Part shown: one piece after another, positions 47,561 through 56,961 of the stretch
How the letters are laid out: each line of letters opens with the position of its first letter
Numbering within the stretch: the first letter of the stretch is position 1
NCBI RefSeq assembly: GCF_014904695.1
Contig: NZ_JACXXN010000003.1
Location: 277,405-341,404, forward strand
DNA: 64,000 nucleotides
From: Nostoc sp. MG11
GTDB taxonomy: Bacteria; Cyanobacteriota; Cyanobacteriia; Cyanobacteriales; Nostocaceae
Direction of reading: 5' to 3'
Translations under genes and position numbers: made by a program
The notes under the pieces: generated by a model
Seen by the model: only the letters and a program-made list of their open reading frames with translations
Told to the model about the DNA's origin: nothing
The model's database searches: none

Positions 47561-48282
47561 TAGCTTCTAACCTCTAACACCTTGACGATAAAGCTGCTTC
47601 CCGTACACTTGACTGGCGCTCATACTAATTTCCTGTATTTTGTCAGATAAACTAAAAATTTTAACAGTACTTCCGCATTTCAACGTAATTCTGTCATTCT
47701 GAACACATGGTTGGCAAAGTTTGAAAAAGGCAGAGGAGCAGAGGGAAGAATTAAAAGGAGATTTCACCCGTTTTTAATTACAGGCGCATAAGTTAAAAAT
47801 TGTGTGTGGGGCTTGTACCCCTGCTGCTGATCTCTTCTGGTCAAATTTGCCCCACTGTTTACTATACGGTGTTGTTTTTGGCATTGATGAGCATCTGGTC
47901 AGTTTGATTTCTATCAACTATTAGCCAGCGAGATTTTTACTGCTAAAAAAATCTCACGCCAAATAAATACCTATTGTTTTGATGGCAATAGTAATTGTCA
48001 AAGACTTGCAGATGCGTGCCTTGCTACAACAAAATTATCTGACTTGTAAGACTAATATGTAAATTCGTGTGGAATGTAACTTGTGTGACAGTTTACATCT
48101 TTAAATGGAGATTAGAGTATCTTTGCTATGGAAATTTAAAGTATTTCCATCTCCTGCACAATATTTTAATGAATGAGCAGCCATTCTGCAAAAATGCGCT
48201 TTAACTTTAGCGTTGTAGCAGTCTATTTTTTGCTATGAGCAAATATATTAAATGGAAAACATCAGGAAAATATTAATAATTA
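47561..48282. other. Intergenic region between the EamA fusion gene and the PiT permease gene
   Basis: Over 700 bases without a supportable gene; contains the promoter of the EamA fusion gene. A 66-codon minus-strand frame at 47567-47767 lacks any recognisable feature. Confidence 0.5.
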
Positions 48283-49554
48283 TTAGAAAAAGAAAATTCG
48301 AGCGAGGCTAAAGATCGCAGCACTGAGAACAGCACTCACGGGGACTGTAATTAGCCATGCGGCGGCGATACCTTTTAGAGTTTTGCGCTGAATAGATTTG
48401 ATATTTTGTATTAATCCAATACCAACTACACCACCGACAAGGGCGTGGGAGGTGGAGACAGGTAAACCTAGCCGGGAGGCTAGGAGAATGGTGGTAGCAG
48501 TGGCAAGTTCGGCACAAAATCCGCTACTAGGTTCCAAGGAAATGATGCTTTCGCCAATAGTGGCGATGACTTTTTTTCCCCATACGGCTAAACCAGCAAC
48601 AATACCAGCACCACCAAGGATTAAAATCCATATAGGGATAGTGATGCCATTTGTGGGTACGCTACCAGTGCGATTGATGTAGACGATCGCAGCTAAAGGA
48701 GCGATCGCATTTCCAACATCATTAGAACCATGAGCAAAGGCCACAAAGCAAGCACTCAATACTTGGAATCGAGCAAATAAGCGTTCGACGGGATTGGGGG
48801 CTGGAGATTTCTTACTCTTATTTTCCTTGTGTCTATCACCATCTAGCTGTCGCCAACTGATGATCGTGAGTCCAACTGCTGCTACTGAACCCGTTAGCAG
48901 GGGGATGTCATGAGCGGGTATTTTGAAACCAAGCTCAATTAAAAAATTGGTTAGCGGTTGAGTTAGCGAAGGTAGCACAATTACGCCAAGTACACCTAGC
49001 AGAACTGCACTCAACCAGGGAATCCACTCTTGCAACTGCACCAATTGATTTGGTTGATCCAAAATCCAGCGCTTAATTTGACTGTAAAATAAAGCCGCAA
49101 TTGCACCACTGATAATCGGCGTTAAAATCCAGCCAATAGTAATTGGGCCAATTGATGACCAATCAATTGCACTCACTCCCAAAGCTACCCAACTAAATCC
49201 AGCGATCGCACCAACAACCGCATGAGATGAGGATACAGGTAAACCGCGTGAGGTAGCAATTTGCAACCACACTCCACTCGCCAGTAACACCGTTACCATC
49301 CCAGTCACCAATATTTGGGGCGTAGCGGCGAATAAAGCAGGATTAGTGATTTTTGTCGCTAGGGTTTCTGTTACCTCATGTCCAAATAATGTAGCGCCCG
49401 TAAACTCTAATACCCCAGCAATAATTAGCGCTTGTTTCAGAGTGACAGCTTTGGAACCAACCGAAGTTCCCATTGCGTTAGCAACATCGTTAGCTCCGAG
49501 ATTGAAAGCGACGTAGAAGGCTAGGAGGGCTACAGGAATTAGGGTTATAAGCAT
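48283..49554 (-). CDS. PiT-family inorganic phosphate permease
   Basis: A 423-residue polytopic membrane protein with the duplicated PiT signature: AFNLGANDVANAMGTSVGSKAVTLKQALIIAGVLEFTGA in the first half and CFVAFAHGSNDVGNAIAPLAAIVY in the second, plus the twin LPVSSSHAVVGAIAGF / LPVSTSHALVGGVVGIG motifs. It imports phosphate with protons or sodium at low affinity, complementing the high-affinity Pst system (pstS at 26707). No partner gene adjoins it. Confidence 0.94.
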   Translation of the reverse strand: MLITLIPVALLAFYVAFNLGANDVANAMGTSVGSKAVTLKQALIIAGVLEFTGATLFGHEVTETLATKITNPALFAATPQILVTGMVTVLLASGVWLQIATSRGLPVSSSHAVVGAIAGFSWVALGVSAIDWSSIGPITIGWILTPIISGAIAALFYSQIKRWILDQPNQLVQLQEWIPWLSAVLLGVLGVIVLPSLTQPLTNFLIELGFKIPAHDIPLLTGSVAAVGLTIISWRQLDGDRHKENKSKKSPAPNPVERLFARFQVLSACFVAFAHGSNDVGNAIAPLAAIVYINRTGSVPTNGITIPIWILILGGAGIVAGLAVWGKKVIATIGESIISLEPSSGFCAELATATTILLASRLGLPVSTSHALVGGVVGIGLIQNIKSIQRKTLKGIAAAWLITVPVSAVLSAAIFSLARIFFF

Positions 49555-49659
49555 TTTATCTAGGCTGAGTTATGTTAGCGGTAGCAGGGTGTTTAACCCG
49601 TGCTGAATGGGGGAGTGGAGAAGGTAATACCAATAAAAAGAATGTGACAGATAGACCAT

Positions 49660-49688
49660 GTAGAGACGTTGCAATGCAACGTCTCTAC
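49660..49688. repeat. 29-bp perfect palindrome of the GTAGAGACGT family
   Basis: GTAGAGACGTTGCA then one base and the exact complement; same sequence as at 22296-22324 apart from the centre base. Lies just past the stop of the dehydrogenase gene. Confidence 0.85.
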
Positions 49689-49703
49689 CAAAGGATTTGT
49701 TGC

Positions 49704-50750
49704 TTAGGGATAAATTAAGATTTTGTAAGTTTCCGCTGTGGGTGCGATCGCCTGTGCGACCGCTGCTGATAAATCTTTTAATGGATAGCGATCGCTAATC
49801 AATGCCTCTACATCAATCCGGCGATTAAACACGATATCAGCGGAGAGATTTTGCAGGCGGTAGGATGAACTGTAACTACCCATCAAATCAATTTCCCGGC
49901 GATAGAGAATATTGGGGTTGACAGGAATTTCCACCTCATCGGGGAATTCCGCAAAAAACAAGATTTTACCGCCTTTGCGGGTACAGTCAATTGCTTGAAA
50001 GAAAGCTTTTTCACTGGGGACAGCCAATAAGGTGACATCAACACCTAATCCACCAGTGAGCGCATGAATTTTGGCGGGTAAATCAGCATCACGAGCATCA
50101 AAAGCCGCCTCTGCACCAACATTCAATGCTTTGTCAATTCTAGAAGGCAGTAAGTCGGTGGCGATCGCTTTTGCTCCGAAATACTTCACCAACATGATAA
50201 ACATTAATCCAATTGGCCCAGCACCAGTCACTAAAACAGTTTGTCCTGGAGCTATTTGAGCTTTTTTCACTGCTTTCAAGCAGCAGTTAGTCGGTTCTAC
50301 AAAACTTGCTTCTTCAAAACTGATATGATCAGGGATGGGAATTAGCCCACCGTTTTGTACAATATGTCCTGGCACTTTGACATAATCGGCAAAGCCGCCA
50401 CCACTGGCGTTGAAGCCTGCGGTCGTGGAAATATTTTTGTAGACATTGCACATTGAGAAATTGTCATTTAGGCAGTAAGCGCAACGCATACACGGGATGT
50501 GGTGCATCACCGCCACCCGTTGTCCTACTTGCCAACCTGTGACATTATTTCCTAATGCTGCGATCGTCCCAGCAGTTTCATGTCCAAAAATGCGTGGCGG
50601 TTCATATAGGGGATAACGAATTTTTTTTATATCTGACTGACACAACCCCACTACCCGCACCTGTACCAGCACTTCATCTGGTTCCAGCGTTGGGACTGGG
50701 ATATCTTCGTAAGACAGTTGATTGACGCCTCTAAATACCTGTGCTTTCAC
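49704..50750 (-). CDS. Zinc-dependent alcohol/sorbitol-type dehydrogenase (MDR family)
   Basis: A 348-residue medium-chain dehydrogenase. Catalytic zinc ligands are visible in GLCQSDIKK and FGHETAGTI; the structural zinc site is CMRCAYCLNDNFSMC; the cofactor-binding loop is TVLVTGAGPIGLMFIMLVKYFGA, and FVEPTNCCLKAV fits the sorbitol/threonine dehydrogenase branch. It oxidises or reduces an unidentified alcohol or polyol with NAD(P). It starts with GTG and stands alone. Confidence 0.9.
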   Translation of the reverse strand: MKAQVFRGVNQLSYEDIPVPTLEPDEVLVQVRVVGLCQSDIKKIRYPLYEPPRIFGHETAGTIAALGNNVTGWQVGQRVAVMHHIPCMRCAYCLNDNFSMCNVYKNISTTAGFNASGGGFADYVKVPGHIVQNGGLIPIPDHISFEEASFVEPTNCCLKAVKKAQIAPGQTVLVTGAGPIGLMFIMLVKYFGAKAIATDLLPSRIDKALNVGAEAAFDARDADLPAKIHALTGGLGVDVTLLAVPSEKAFFQAIDCTRKGGKILFFAEFPDEVEIPVNPNILYRREIDLMGSYSSSYRLQNLSADIVFNRRIDVEALISDRYPLKDLSAAVAQAIAPTAETYKILIYP

Positions 50751-50869
50751 GTTGGTTTTTCACCGCTCAACGATACTAGATGTAACATTAGCAGTCAACG
50801 TTAAGCTAGCAGGTTTGAGATTTCTGTGTTTTAGCTTGTTCTAGTTCTAGTTCTTGTTCTAAGCTCTGT

Positions 50870-51646
50870 TTAAATATTTGGAGCTTCAACATCCGCCGAT
50901 GAAAGATATCCCCCAATTCCGCCATTCTCAAGCCTGAGGATCTCACCCCGGTTGTCTTTAGCCGTAATAGTTAGAATTTCCCCTTTTTGCCAGAGTCGAT
51001 ACCGTTCACCCTCAAAGCATCGACCACCTTCAGGTGCTTTATTTGCAAACTTACTGTTCAAAGCTTTTTTGGCAGTTTGCACAATTTCGTCAGAATAAAG
51101 TTGGCAGCGAATACTACGAGCAAATTTTGGTACTCTATTATTTTTTTCTAACTTGTCAAGCAACTCAGTAACGGTCACTGGACGTTTAAGCTCATTAGAC
51201 TGCTGCCAAATAATTTTAATCATTATTCCTGGATGTTGCTCATCAAGGTAAACCAAAAAATCATCTGGATGCCAAGCCTCAATCTGATAAGGAGCAAGAG
51301 CTTCTACAGTAAAATGTTTGAGGTTAGCAGTAACGATGACTTCTGCTTTGGCAACTATAGCAGCAGCAACAACATGGCGATCGCCTATATCATTTGTCAT
51401 TGCTGCAACTAGATACTCTAGTACTTCCACCATCGCATCAGGAAAGTTTGTCTTGATTTGTTCTTGAAAGTATCTTTCCTTGGCATTTGTCATCCTCCCA
51501 TTCTTTACAAGGTTGCGAGTAGCGCCATCCAGAATTTCTTGTGAAAAATGAAGTTCGTATAACTCTGCCTCAGCAGCACGCATAAGGGTATCACACAAAG
51601 GCATAGGGTAGATGACACAGGAATCCAAAACAACCGAGAGTACCAT
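50870..51646 (-). CDS. PIN-domain toxin-like protein with C-terminal extension
   Basis: A 258-residue protein whose first ~130 residues are a PIN nuclease fold (VVLDSCVIYP with Asp8, MTNDIGDRHVVAAAIVAKAEVIVTANLKHF with Asp89). PIN toxins cleave RNA. The following ~125 residues (from LYLDEQHPG on) form an additional domain, roughly doubling the usual VapC length, ending GEILTITAKDNRGEILRLENGGIGGYL. It is preceded by a DNA-binding antitoxin-like gene with only a 13-base gap, forming a probable toxin-antitoxin operon. Confidence 0.82.
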   Translation of the reverse strand: MVLSVVLDSCVIYPMPLCDTLMRAAEAELYELHFSQEILDGATRNLVKNGRMTNAKERYFQEQIKTNFPDAMVEVLEYLVAAMTNDIGDRHVVAAAIVAKAEVIVTANLKHFTVEALAPYQIEAWHPDDFLVYLDEQHPGIMIKIIWQQSNELKRPVTVTELLDKLEKNNRVPKFARSIRCQLYSDEIVQTAKKALNSKFANKAPEGGRCFEGERYRLWQKGEILTITAKDNRGEILRLENGGIGGYLSSADVEAPNI

Positions 51647-51659
51647 GTTACTGATCTAA

Positions 51660-52118
51660 TTAGCTACTCTCCTCATCATAGAATCCCTCATCTTCCAAAA
51701 ACTGAGTAAATTGCTTAAGTCCTTCCTGACGCTTACTATCGCGCTGTTTTTTATATTTCACTAAATCCTCAAAACGAACACGCCGATGTGTTCCCACCAT
51801 AATGTGGGGGATTTCCTTCTGTTCTAATAATTTAATCAGATGGGGACGTGAAACTTTAAGAAAATCTGCTGCTTTTTGAGTCGTTAATTCTCGATCTTGA
51901 ATAACCACAGACACCACTTTACCTGATGCCATTGCGTGAACAACTTGATGCAACACCTGGTACACCGAATCAGGAATGGTAATTTGTTCTCCGTTAGCTC
52001 CTACCAGTTTCGCCTGGGAACCTTTAACGCTAAGTATGCGCTCAAGTTCCTTGATAGGTTGGGCTTCTAGGTTTGGAGATATTACAGAATCTAAAGACAC
52101 GTTATGTCTTAACATCAT
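51660..52118 (-). CDS. Excisionase/HTH-type antitoxin
   Basis: A 152-residue protein with a MerR/excisionase-type helix-turn-helix near residues 78-126 (LTTQKAADFLKVSRPHLIKLLEQKEIPHIMVGTHRRVRFEDLVKYKKQR) and an acidic C-terminus (QFLEDEGFYDEESS) likely to contact the toxin. AGGAG is about 10 bases upstream of the start. It lies directly upstream of the PIN gene, so it likely represses the operon and neutralises the PIN protein. Confidence 0.82.
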   Translation of the reverse strand: MMLRHNVSLDSVISPNLEAQPIKELERILSVKGSQAKLVGANGEQITIPDSVYQVLHQVVHAMASGKVVSVVIQDRELTTQKAADFLKVSRPHLIKLLEQKEIPHIMVGTHRRVRFEDLVKYKKQRDSKRQEGLKQFTQFLEDEGFYDEESS

Positions 52119-52249
52119 AAATTTGTCTCCTACTTTGTCGTGGGGCTTGTCATCATCAATGCAATTTACACACTGTCAATCCTATTTACAGTTTATCTTA
52201 CTCACGACATAAACGAAATATCCGAAAAATAAAATAGCTTATTATCAAG

Positions 52250-53090
52250 ATGCAGAAATTCTTAGGTTTAACCATTAGCTTATCTGCTGTTATCTGGTTT
52301 GTGACTACAGCAGCCTTTAGTCTTCCGCTCTCAAAAAACCAGACATTAAACAATTTGGCTGAAAAAGCTAAGTTAGAGGTTTCTAAAACTACAGGAATCT
52401 CGACTGACCATCTCAGCATAGCTAACACAGCAAATCTAGCTGATACTGGAATCACGCGGTTTAAGCTAAGAGATATTCAAGGCAATATGTATGGTGTATC
52501 CCTTGATAGTGTTGGTAATCTAGTTAGTCAGGAAGCGTTAGAGCGAGCTATTCAGGCAATCAACAATAAAGGCTTCATCGGCAAATTAGAGGCTGAATTA
52601 GCTAATCGCATCGGTCAAGGAAGCAATAGCCCAATCAGGGTCGTTTTTTCTCTGAGAGCGAAAACAGTTAGGCCCTACGGGCAATCAAACCGCGCCGAGT
52701 ATCAAAATTACTTAAATACTCTTAGATCTCACTATGCGGTGGTTCAGCAACCTCTTGTAAACCAACTTCAGGAAAGTAACCAGCGAGTCATTTATCAATC
52801 TCTTTATACACCAATGGTGGTGGCGGAAGTCACTCCTTCGTTAATCCAAGCGATCGCTGCTCGTTCTGATGTAGAGCGAATCTACCTTGAGCGACGAGGA
52901 AGTCCAAGGTAGAACTGATCATAAATCGCCCCAGCAAAAACTAGGGTTTTACTGGAGCAGCAGAAACAATGGCAGTCGTATAACTGGTCTTTTTCTACGA
53001 AATCTTCTTAATATTAGCCTTCGCAACTATGGCAGTAGTAGCTCTCTTTACCAAAGGACGCCGATAGGTGGGGAAAATTTTGTCTAACTT
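52250..53090 (+). pseudogene. Decayed subtilisin-like (S8) protease: propeptide intact, catalytic domain lost
   Basis: A 220-codon frame (52250-52912) encodes a signal peptide and an inhibitor-I9-like propeptide ending SLIQAIAARSDVERIYLERRGSPR before a stop. Directly after it, in another frame at 52945-52980, the sequence reads GFTGAAETMAVV, the stretch that opens an S8 catalytic domain just before its Asp, but stops interrupt it and only about 50 further codons remain before unrelated sequence. The secreted propeptide could still be made alone. The N-terminal frame is clear; the subtilase interpretation is inference. Confidence 0.6.
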
Positions 53091-53326
53091 CACAAAGAAA
53101 CGGTATTCAAAAACTAATAATAATTATTTGCAATAATTTCGTTGATGTTGTAAGCTTTCTCAAATATATTGAATATTTTTATCAATAAGTTTTTGCAGGA
53201 GGTCTGACACGTTGGTAAGCCTGGCTGGAAAAATCAGATGGAATCAGATATGGCAACTCATAGTTATTAGTTACAAAAATCTTAATTAGTGTATTGAAAG
53301 TTTATTCTATTTACAGGAAAATCAGG

Positions 53327-54058
53327 ATGTCGAAACTGCCGGATGTTCTTTGGTTAAATACAAGCCCTAGTTTGCAATACTTTGCTCAACCGCTGCTTTG
53401 TTACCTATCATCTCAAGTGACAATGCAAGAGTGGAAATATCACCAAAGCCAAGATGAGGTAAGTTCACTAGATGCTGCTGTTGTTCTACTTCATGATTAC
53501 CTCAAATCCTGCAATCGACCTGTTCACCTGATTGGTCATAGTACAGGAGGATTACTAGGGCTACTTTATAGTCGTCGCTATCCAGAAACAGTCAAGTCTT
53601 TGACGCTATTAGCTGTGGGTGTGGATGCAGCGGTTGATTGGCAAGCTCATTACTATACTCACCGTCAGTTTTTAAGTCGCCAGAAGCTTCTGACTGATAT
53701 GGTTTACAACTTGTTTGGCTATCAAGATAAATGCACTCTCAAGAGTTTGACATCTCTTCTAGAGCAAGACTTAGATTGTTCGCTCTCTCCCCATTCTCTT
53801 TTTGAGAGGGTAAGTATGACTGCAAACAGAGTTCCAGTACCTTTGATGGTTTGTGGTAGCTTAAACGATATTGTTGTTAAACCTGATGCACTGCAAGGAT
53901 GGCGATCGCATCTAAAGGATGGCGATCGCTTATGGTCTTGTTTGGAAGGATGGCATTTCTTTCACTTTTTCCAGTATCAGCTGGTAGCAGAACAGCTACT
54001 CGACTTTTGGAAGTTTATACGTGTGTCAGATTCGGTGTATTCCTGTTTGCAACGTTAG
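53327..54058 (+). CDS. Alpha/beta-hydrolase
   Basis: A 243-residue hydrolase. The nucleophile elbow is GHSTGG (in HLIGHSTGGLLGLLYSRRYPETVKSLTLL), the acid probably lies in VCGSLNDIVVKPDAL, and the His in EGWHFFHFFQ. There is no signal peptide. The substrate cannot be told. The start at 53327 (MSKLPDVLWLNTSP) is preferred to a TTG extension to 53294. Ends at a strong terminator made of two HIP1 octamers. Confidence 0.88.
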   Translation: MSKLPDVLWLNTSPSLQYFAQPLLCYLSSQVTMQEWKYHQSQDEVSSLDAAVVLLHDYLKSCNRPVHLIGHSTGGLLGLLYSRRYPETVKSLTLLAVGVDAAVDWQAHYYTHRQFLSRQKLLTDMVYNLFGYQDKCTLKSLTSLLEQDLDCSLSPHSLFERVSMTANRVPVPLMVCGSLNDIVVKPDALQGWRSHLKDGDRLWSCLEGWHFFHFFQYQLVAEQLLDFWKFIRVSDSVYSCLQR

Positions 54059-54115
54059 GCAGAAATAAATAAGGATATATCTTAAAAAACCCTTTTAATT
54101 TAAGGAATCCGAATA

Positions 54116-54164
54116 GCGATCGCACTCAGTTTGAAGTAAAAACTGGAATGCGATCGCTTTTTTT
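54116..54164 (+). terminator. Terminator with HIP1 octamers as stem
   Basis: GCGATCGCA...AGTTT pairs with AAACTGG...TGCGATCGC around a short loop and is followed by seven T residues. Both ends of the stem are complete HIP1 palindromes (54116 and 54150). Confidence 0.85.
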
Positions 54165-54199
54165 AGGACAATATGTCGGAACTCCTGTGAGGTTAAGCA

Positions 54200-56014
54200 A
54201 TGGTTAATCAGACATACACAACTGATGTTTTAGTTGTCGGCGGAGGAACCGGAGGTACTGCTGCGGCTATCCAAGCGGCGCGACGGGGAGCCAAAACTAT
54301 TCTCGTGAGCGAATTTCCTTGGTTGGGAGGGATGCTAACGTCGGCTGGGGTGTCTGCACCCGATGGCAATGAATTAGAAGCCTTTCAAACGGGTTTATGG
54401 GGTGCGTTTTTGCAAGAATTGCGACATCGACAGCCAGGCGGATTAGATAACAGCTGGGTCAGCTTTTTTAGTTACGATCCCCGGATTGGGGCAGAGATTT
54501 TTGCAGATTGGGTGCAGGAGTTGCCTAATCTGCAATGGTTTTCTGGGCAAGTGCCAATAGAAGTTTACCAACAAGGTGATTTGATCACTGGCGTCCGCTT
54601 TGCTGATTTTACTGTCACAGCCAAGATTATTCTTGATGCCACAGAATTAGGAGATTTATTAGCTTTAGCTGAGATACCTTACCGCTGGGGTTGGGAGTTG
54701 CAATCTGAGTGGGGAGAACCCAGCGCACCAGTGACTTTTAGCTCTTTCACCAAAAGATATCCAGTCCAAGCACCCACTTGGGTAGTGGTTATGCAAGACT
54801 TTGGTGAAGCCATCGCCCCAGAAATTCCGGCGGCTCCTAACGAAAATCCATCGCTGTTTACAGGTGCTTGGGATGGCTACGGAGCAAAGACATTTTTGAA
54901 TTATGGACGTTTGCCTGGTGGGCGATTCATGATTAACTGGCCAATCTGTGGCAATGACTACGGTGAAGGAGTAGAGCGTCTGATAGATTCAGAACAAAGC
55001 AGAAGAGAATTCCTCCAAGAATCTCGCTGGCACAGCCAAAATTTTGCTCGTTTTATCCAAAATCAGCTTGGACGTCGCTATGGTTTAGCAGAGCAACTGT
55101 TTCCTTCTCCTTCTAGCGCTTTTGCGCTGCATCCCTACTACCGAGAAAGCCGCCGCTTAGTTGGACTAACTACTGTTCGAGAACAGGATATCTTGCCAGT
55201 AGCAGGAGGTAGTGTTGCATCTATATTTCATGATGCGATCGCCAAAGACGTTGGCGTTGGAGAAGCCTCTGGTAGAGAAGCGATCGCTTTTGGAAACTAT
55301 GCCAATGACCATCACTATCCTGGCGTTCAGTTCCCACTACAACCTAAATCTCTCCGCTGGGGAGGACGTTGGACTGGAACTCCCTTCACAATTCCTTACA
55401 GTTGCTTAATTCCAGCCGCAACAGATGGTTTCTTGGTCTGTGAAAAGAATATTTCTGTTTCCCATATTGCCAATGGGGCCACTAGATTACAACCTGTGGT
55501 TATGGGTATTGGTCAAGCAGCGGGTATGGCAGCGGCGATGTGCGTTGAGTTAAACTGTCAACCAAGAGATTTAGCTGTTAGGGTGCTACAAGCCGCTTTA
55601 TTACAGGATCATCGTGCAAAAGCGGCAATTTTTCCTTTGTTTAATCTTCCACCCAATCATTCGGATTGGCTGCACTGGCAACTGTATTACTTAGATAACC
55701 CACAAGCCTATCCAGCAAGTGGTAATTGCCCATCGTGGGATAAATCTTATGACTCTGCTTTTGACAAGATTTTAATACGAGAAAGTCACTGCTTCCAAGG
55801 TATTTTACACCACTTAGATCAGCAAAACTACAGATTTACTATCACCACACCAGCTGAAAATCAAGGGCAAACTTGGCAGCTTGTGACTTTGCGATCGCAT
55901 ATTAATGAGCAATTGCAAATTTGTCCCCACGATCAATTAATCACAGTATGGGGTCGTCAAAATCACGTCGGTAATTGGTTATTAGTCGAACATCTAGATA
56001 GAGTACAAAAGTAG
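54200..56014 (+). CDS. FAD-dependent oxidoreductase with an in-frame repeat insertion
   Basis: A 604-residue flavoprotein with the N-terminal dinucleotide fold DVLVVGGGTGGTAAAIQAARRGAKTILVSE, GGMLTSAGVSAPDGNE, and the C-terminal FAD-contact segment GFLVCEKNISVSHIANGATRLQPVVMGIGQAAGMAAAM. This is the 'FAD-dependent oxidoreductase' group with GGMLT motif; the substrate is unknown. Residues 346-360 (AIAKDVGVGEASGRE) are a 45-base in-frame insertion of a palindromic repeat between duplicated HIP1 octamers (see findings). GAGG lies before the ATG. Confidence 0.88.
   Translation: MVNQTYTTDVLVVGGGTGGTAAAIQAARRGAKTILVSEFPWLGGMLTSAGVSAPDGNELEAFQTGLWGAFLQELRHRQPGGLDNSWVSFFSYDPRIGAEIFADWVQELPNLQWFSGQVPIEVYQQGDLITGVRFADFTVTAKIILDATELGDLLALAEIPYRWGWELQSEWGEPSAPVTFSSFTKRYPVQAPTWVVVMQDFGEAIAPEIPAAPNENPSLFTGAWDGYGAKTFLNYGRLPGGRFMINWPICGNDYGEGVERLIDSEQSRREFLQESRWHSQNFARFIQNQLGRRYGLAEQLFPSPSSAFALHPYYRESRRLVGLTTVREQDILPVAGGSVASIFHDAIAKDVGVGEASGREAIAFGNYANDHHYPGVQFPLQPKSLRWGGRWTGTPFTIPYSCLIPAATDGFLVCEKNISVSHIANGATRLQPVVMGIGQAAGMAAAMCVELNCQPRDLAVRVLQAALLQDHRAKAAIFPLFNLPPNHSDWLHWQLYYLDNPQAYPASGNCPSWDKSYDSAFDKILIRESHCFQGILHHLDQQNYRFTITTPAENQGQTWQLVTLRSHINEQLQICPHDQLITVWGRQNHVGNWLLVEHLDRVQK
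55235..55287. repeat. 45-bp palindromic insertion between duplicated HIP1 sites inside a gene
   Basis: GCGATCGC at 55235 and at 55280 bracket the core TTGGCGTTGGAGAAGCCTCT and GTAGAGAAGC. The unit between the two octamer starts is 45 bases, exactly 15 codons, so the reading frame is kept. Same core as 28104-28156. Confidence 0.8.
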
Positions 56015-56052
56015 TTTATTTTCAGTAAAGAACAATACTTTTTTGCAAATTG

Positions 56053-56079
56053 TCCGGATATTCATCAAAAAGCTAAGTA
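56053..56079 (+). promoter_or_regulatory. DIF-type promoter of patX
   Basis: TCCGGA at 56053-56058, followed after 15 bases by TAAGTA (56074-56079), lies about 40-60 bases before the patX start. TCCGGA near -35 is the DIF class motif of HetR-dependent promoters in differentiating cells. I noticed no other TCCGGA in the window. Confidence 0.65.
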
Positions 56080-56115
56080 TCAGTGAATTGGAGAGTTCCA
56101 AAATAGACATCTGCT

Positions 56116-56337
56116 ATGCGTGCTGCCATTTCACTTTTAGTATCGAGTCTGGCGTTCGGCCCCTTAGCTTCTAACTGCCAAGCAATGGTCAATCAATTAT
56201 CCGATCAATTGCTTTCTACGCCTGATTCACAACAGTTGCTCTCGGCGAATAAAAATAACCCAAAAATTCCGTCTCATCGGGGTAGTGGACGCAGAGAGCT
56301 AACAGAAAATTTCGCAAATATCTATCCTATTGTTTAA
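56116..56337 (+). CDS. patX: PatX, RGSGR-containing heterocyst-pattern inhibitor peptide
   Basis: A 73-residue precursor with a signal peptide (MRAAISLLVSSLAFGPLASNCQA), a variable polar middle, and a C-terminal HRGSGRR motif followed by ELTENFANIYPIV. PatX proteins are found with HetR in filamentous cyanobacteria; the RGSGR pentapeptide binds HetR and blocks differentiation in neighbouring cells. PatX rather than PatS is indicated by the secretion signal, the His before RGSGR and the length (PatS is about 17 residues in PCC 7120). Its DIF-type promoter fits early expression in proheterocysts. hetR is 13 kb upstream in the window. No strong ribosome site. Confidence 0.85.
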   Translation: MRAAISLLVSSLAFGPLASNCQAMVNQLSDQLLSTPDSQQLLSANKNNPKIPSHRGSGRRELTENFANIYPIV

Positions 56338-56961
56338 GTAATTTCGGGTCATGCCTCTTATCGCAAGGGAATCAAAATACAAGAAAACAGAGTATGTGAT
56401 GCTTAACATCGTTGACACTACCTCTGTAGCAGAAATACAACAGTTGACACAGAAAAAACAAAGAGCGATCGCCAAGTCTTTCAACTGTAAACTCTGTATC
56501 TATAATTAGCACGAACCCTTGCAATCAAAACGCCCACAAAATTGACTGTCTTCATCAAACGCATCACCAACTTCTCAAAAGTCAGACAAATATTGCTCGT
56601 ATTTCGGGTAAGCTCTGCGTTTCACTCTTCAACCAACTTAGAAATAGATGTGACTTAGGGTATCAGTTAATCTAAAGTACATCTAATTTGCATATTTCGC
56701 TCGTTAGAAAACAAGCTTAAAGCAACCTCATCTTACTTCCAAACAGATTTTCTCATGCGTCAAGTAGCTGCTTATTTGTATCAGGAAATAAATTTTCGTG
56801 GCAACTATTCAGCATCTTTAACCGAAGCATGAAACTCCTGTCGCCTCATTTGAGCTTGTCTAGAGCATGAATCCGCAAAATTAGTATAGCTTTGTTGCAC
56901 TTACCAGCAAATACTACTCTTCTTGCTTGACCTACTTTTGCATCCTAGTTAATTTTCTTCA

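Noticed and set aside
47567-47767. 66-codon minus-strand frame upstream of the EamA fusion gene
   Set aside because: Low-complexity and without start context or homology cues; probably promoter DNA.
52887-53087. 66-codon frame overlapping the end of the propeptide gene
   Set aside because: Better explained as out-of-frame debris of the decayed subtilase than as an independent gene.
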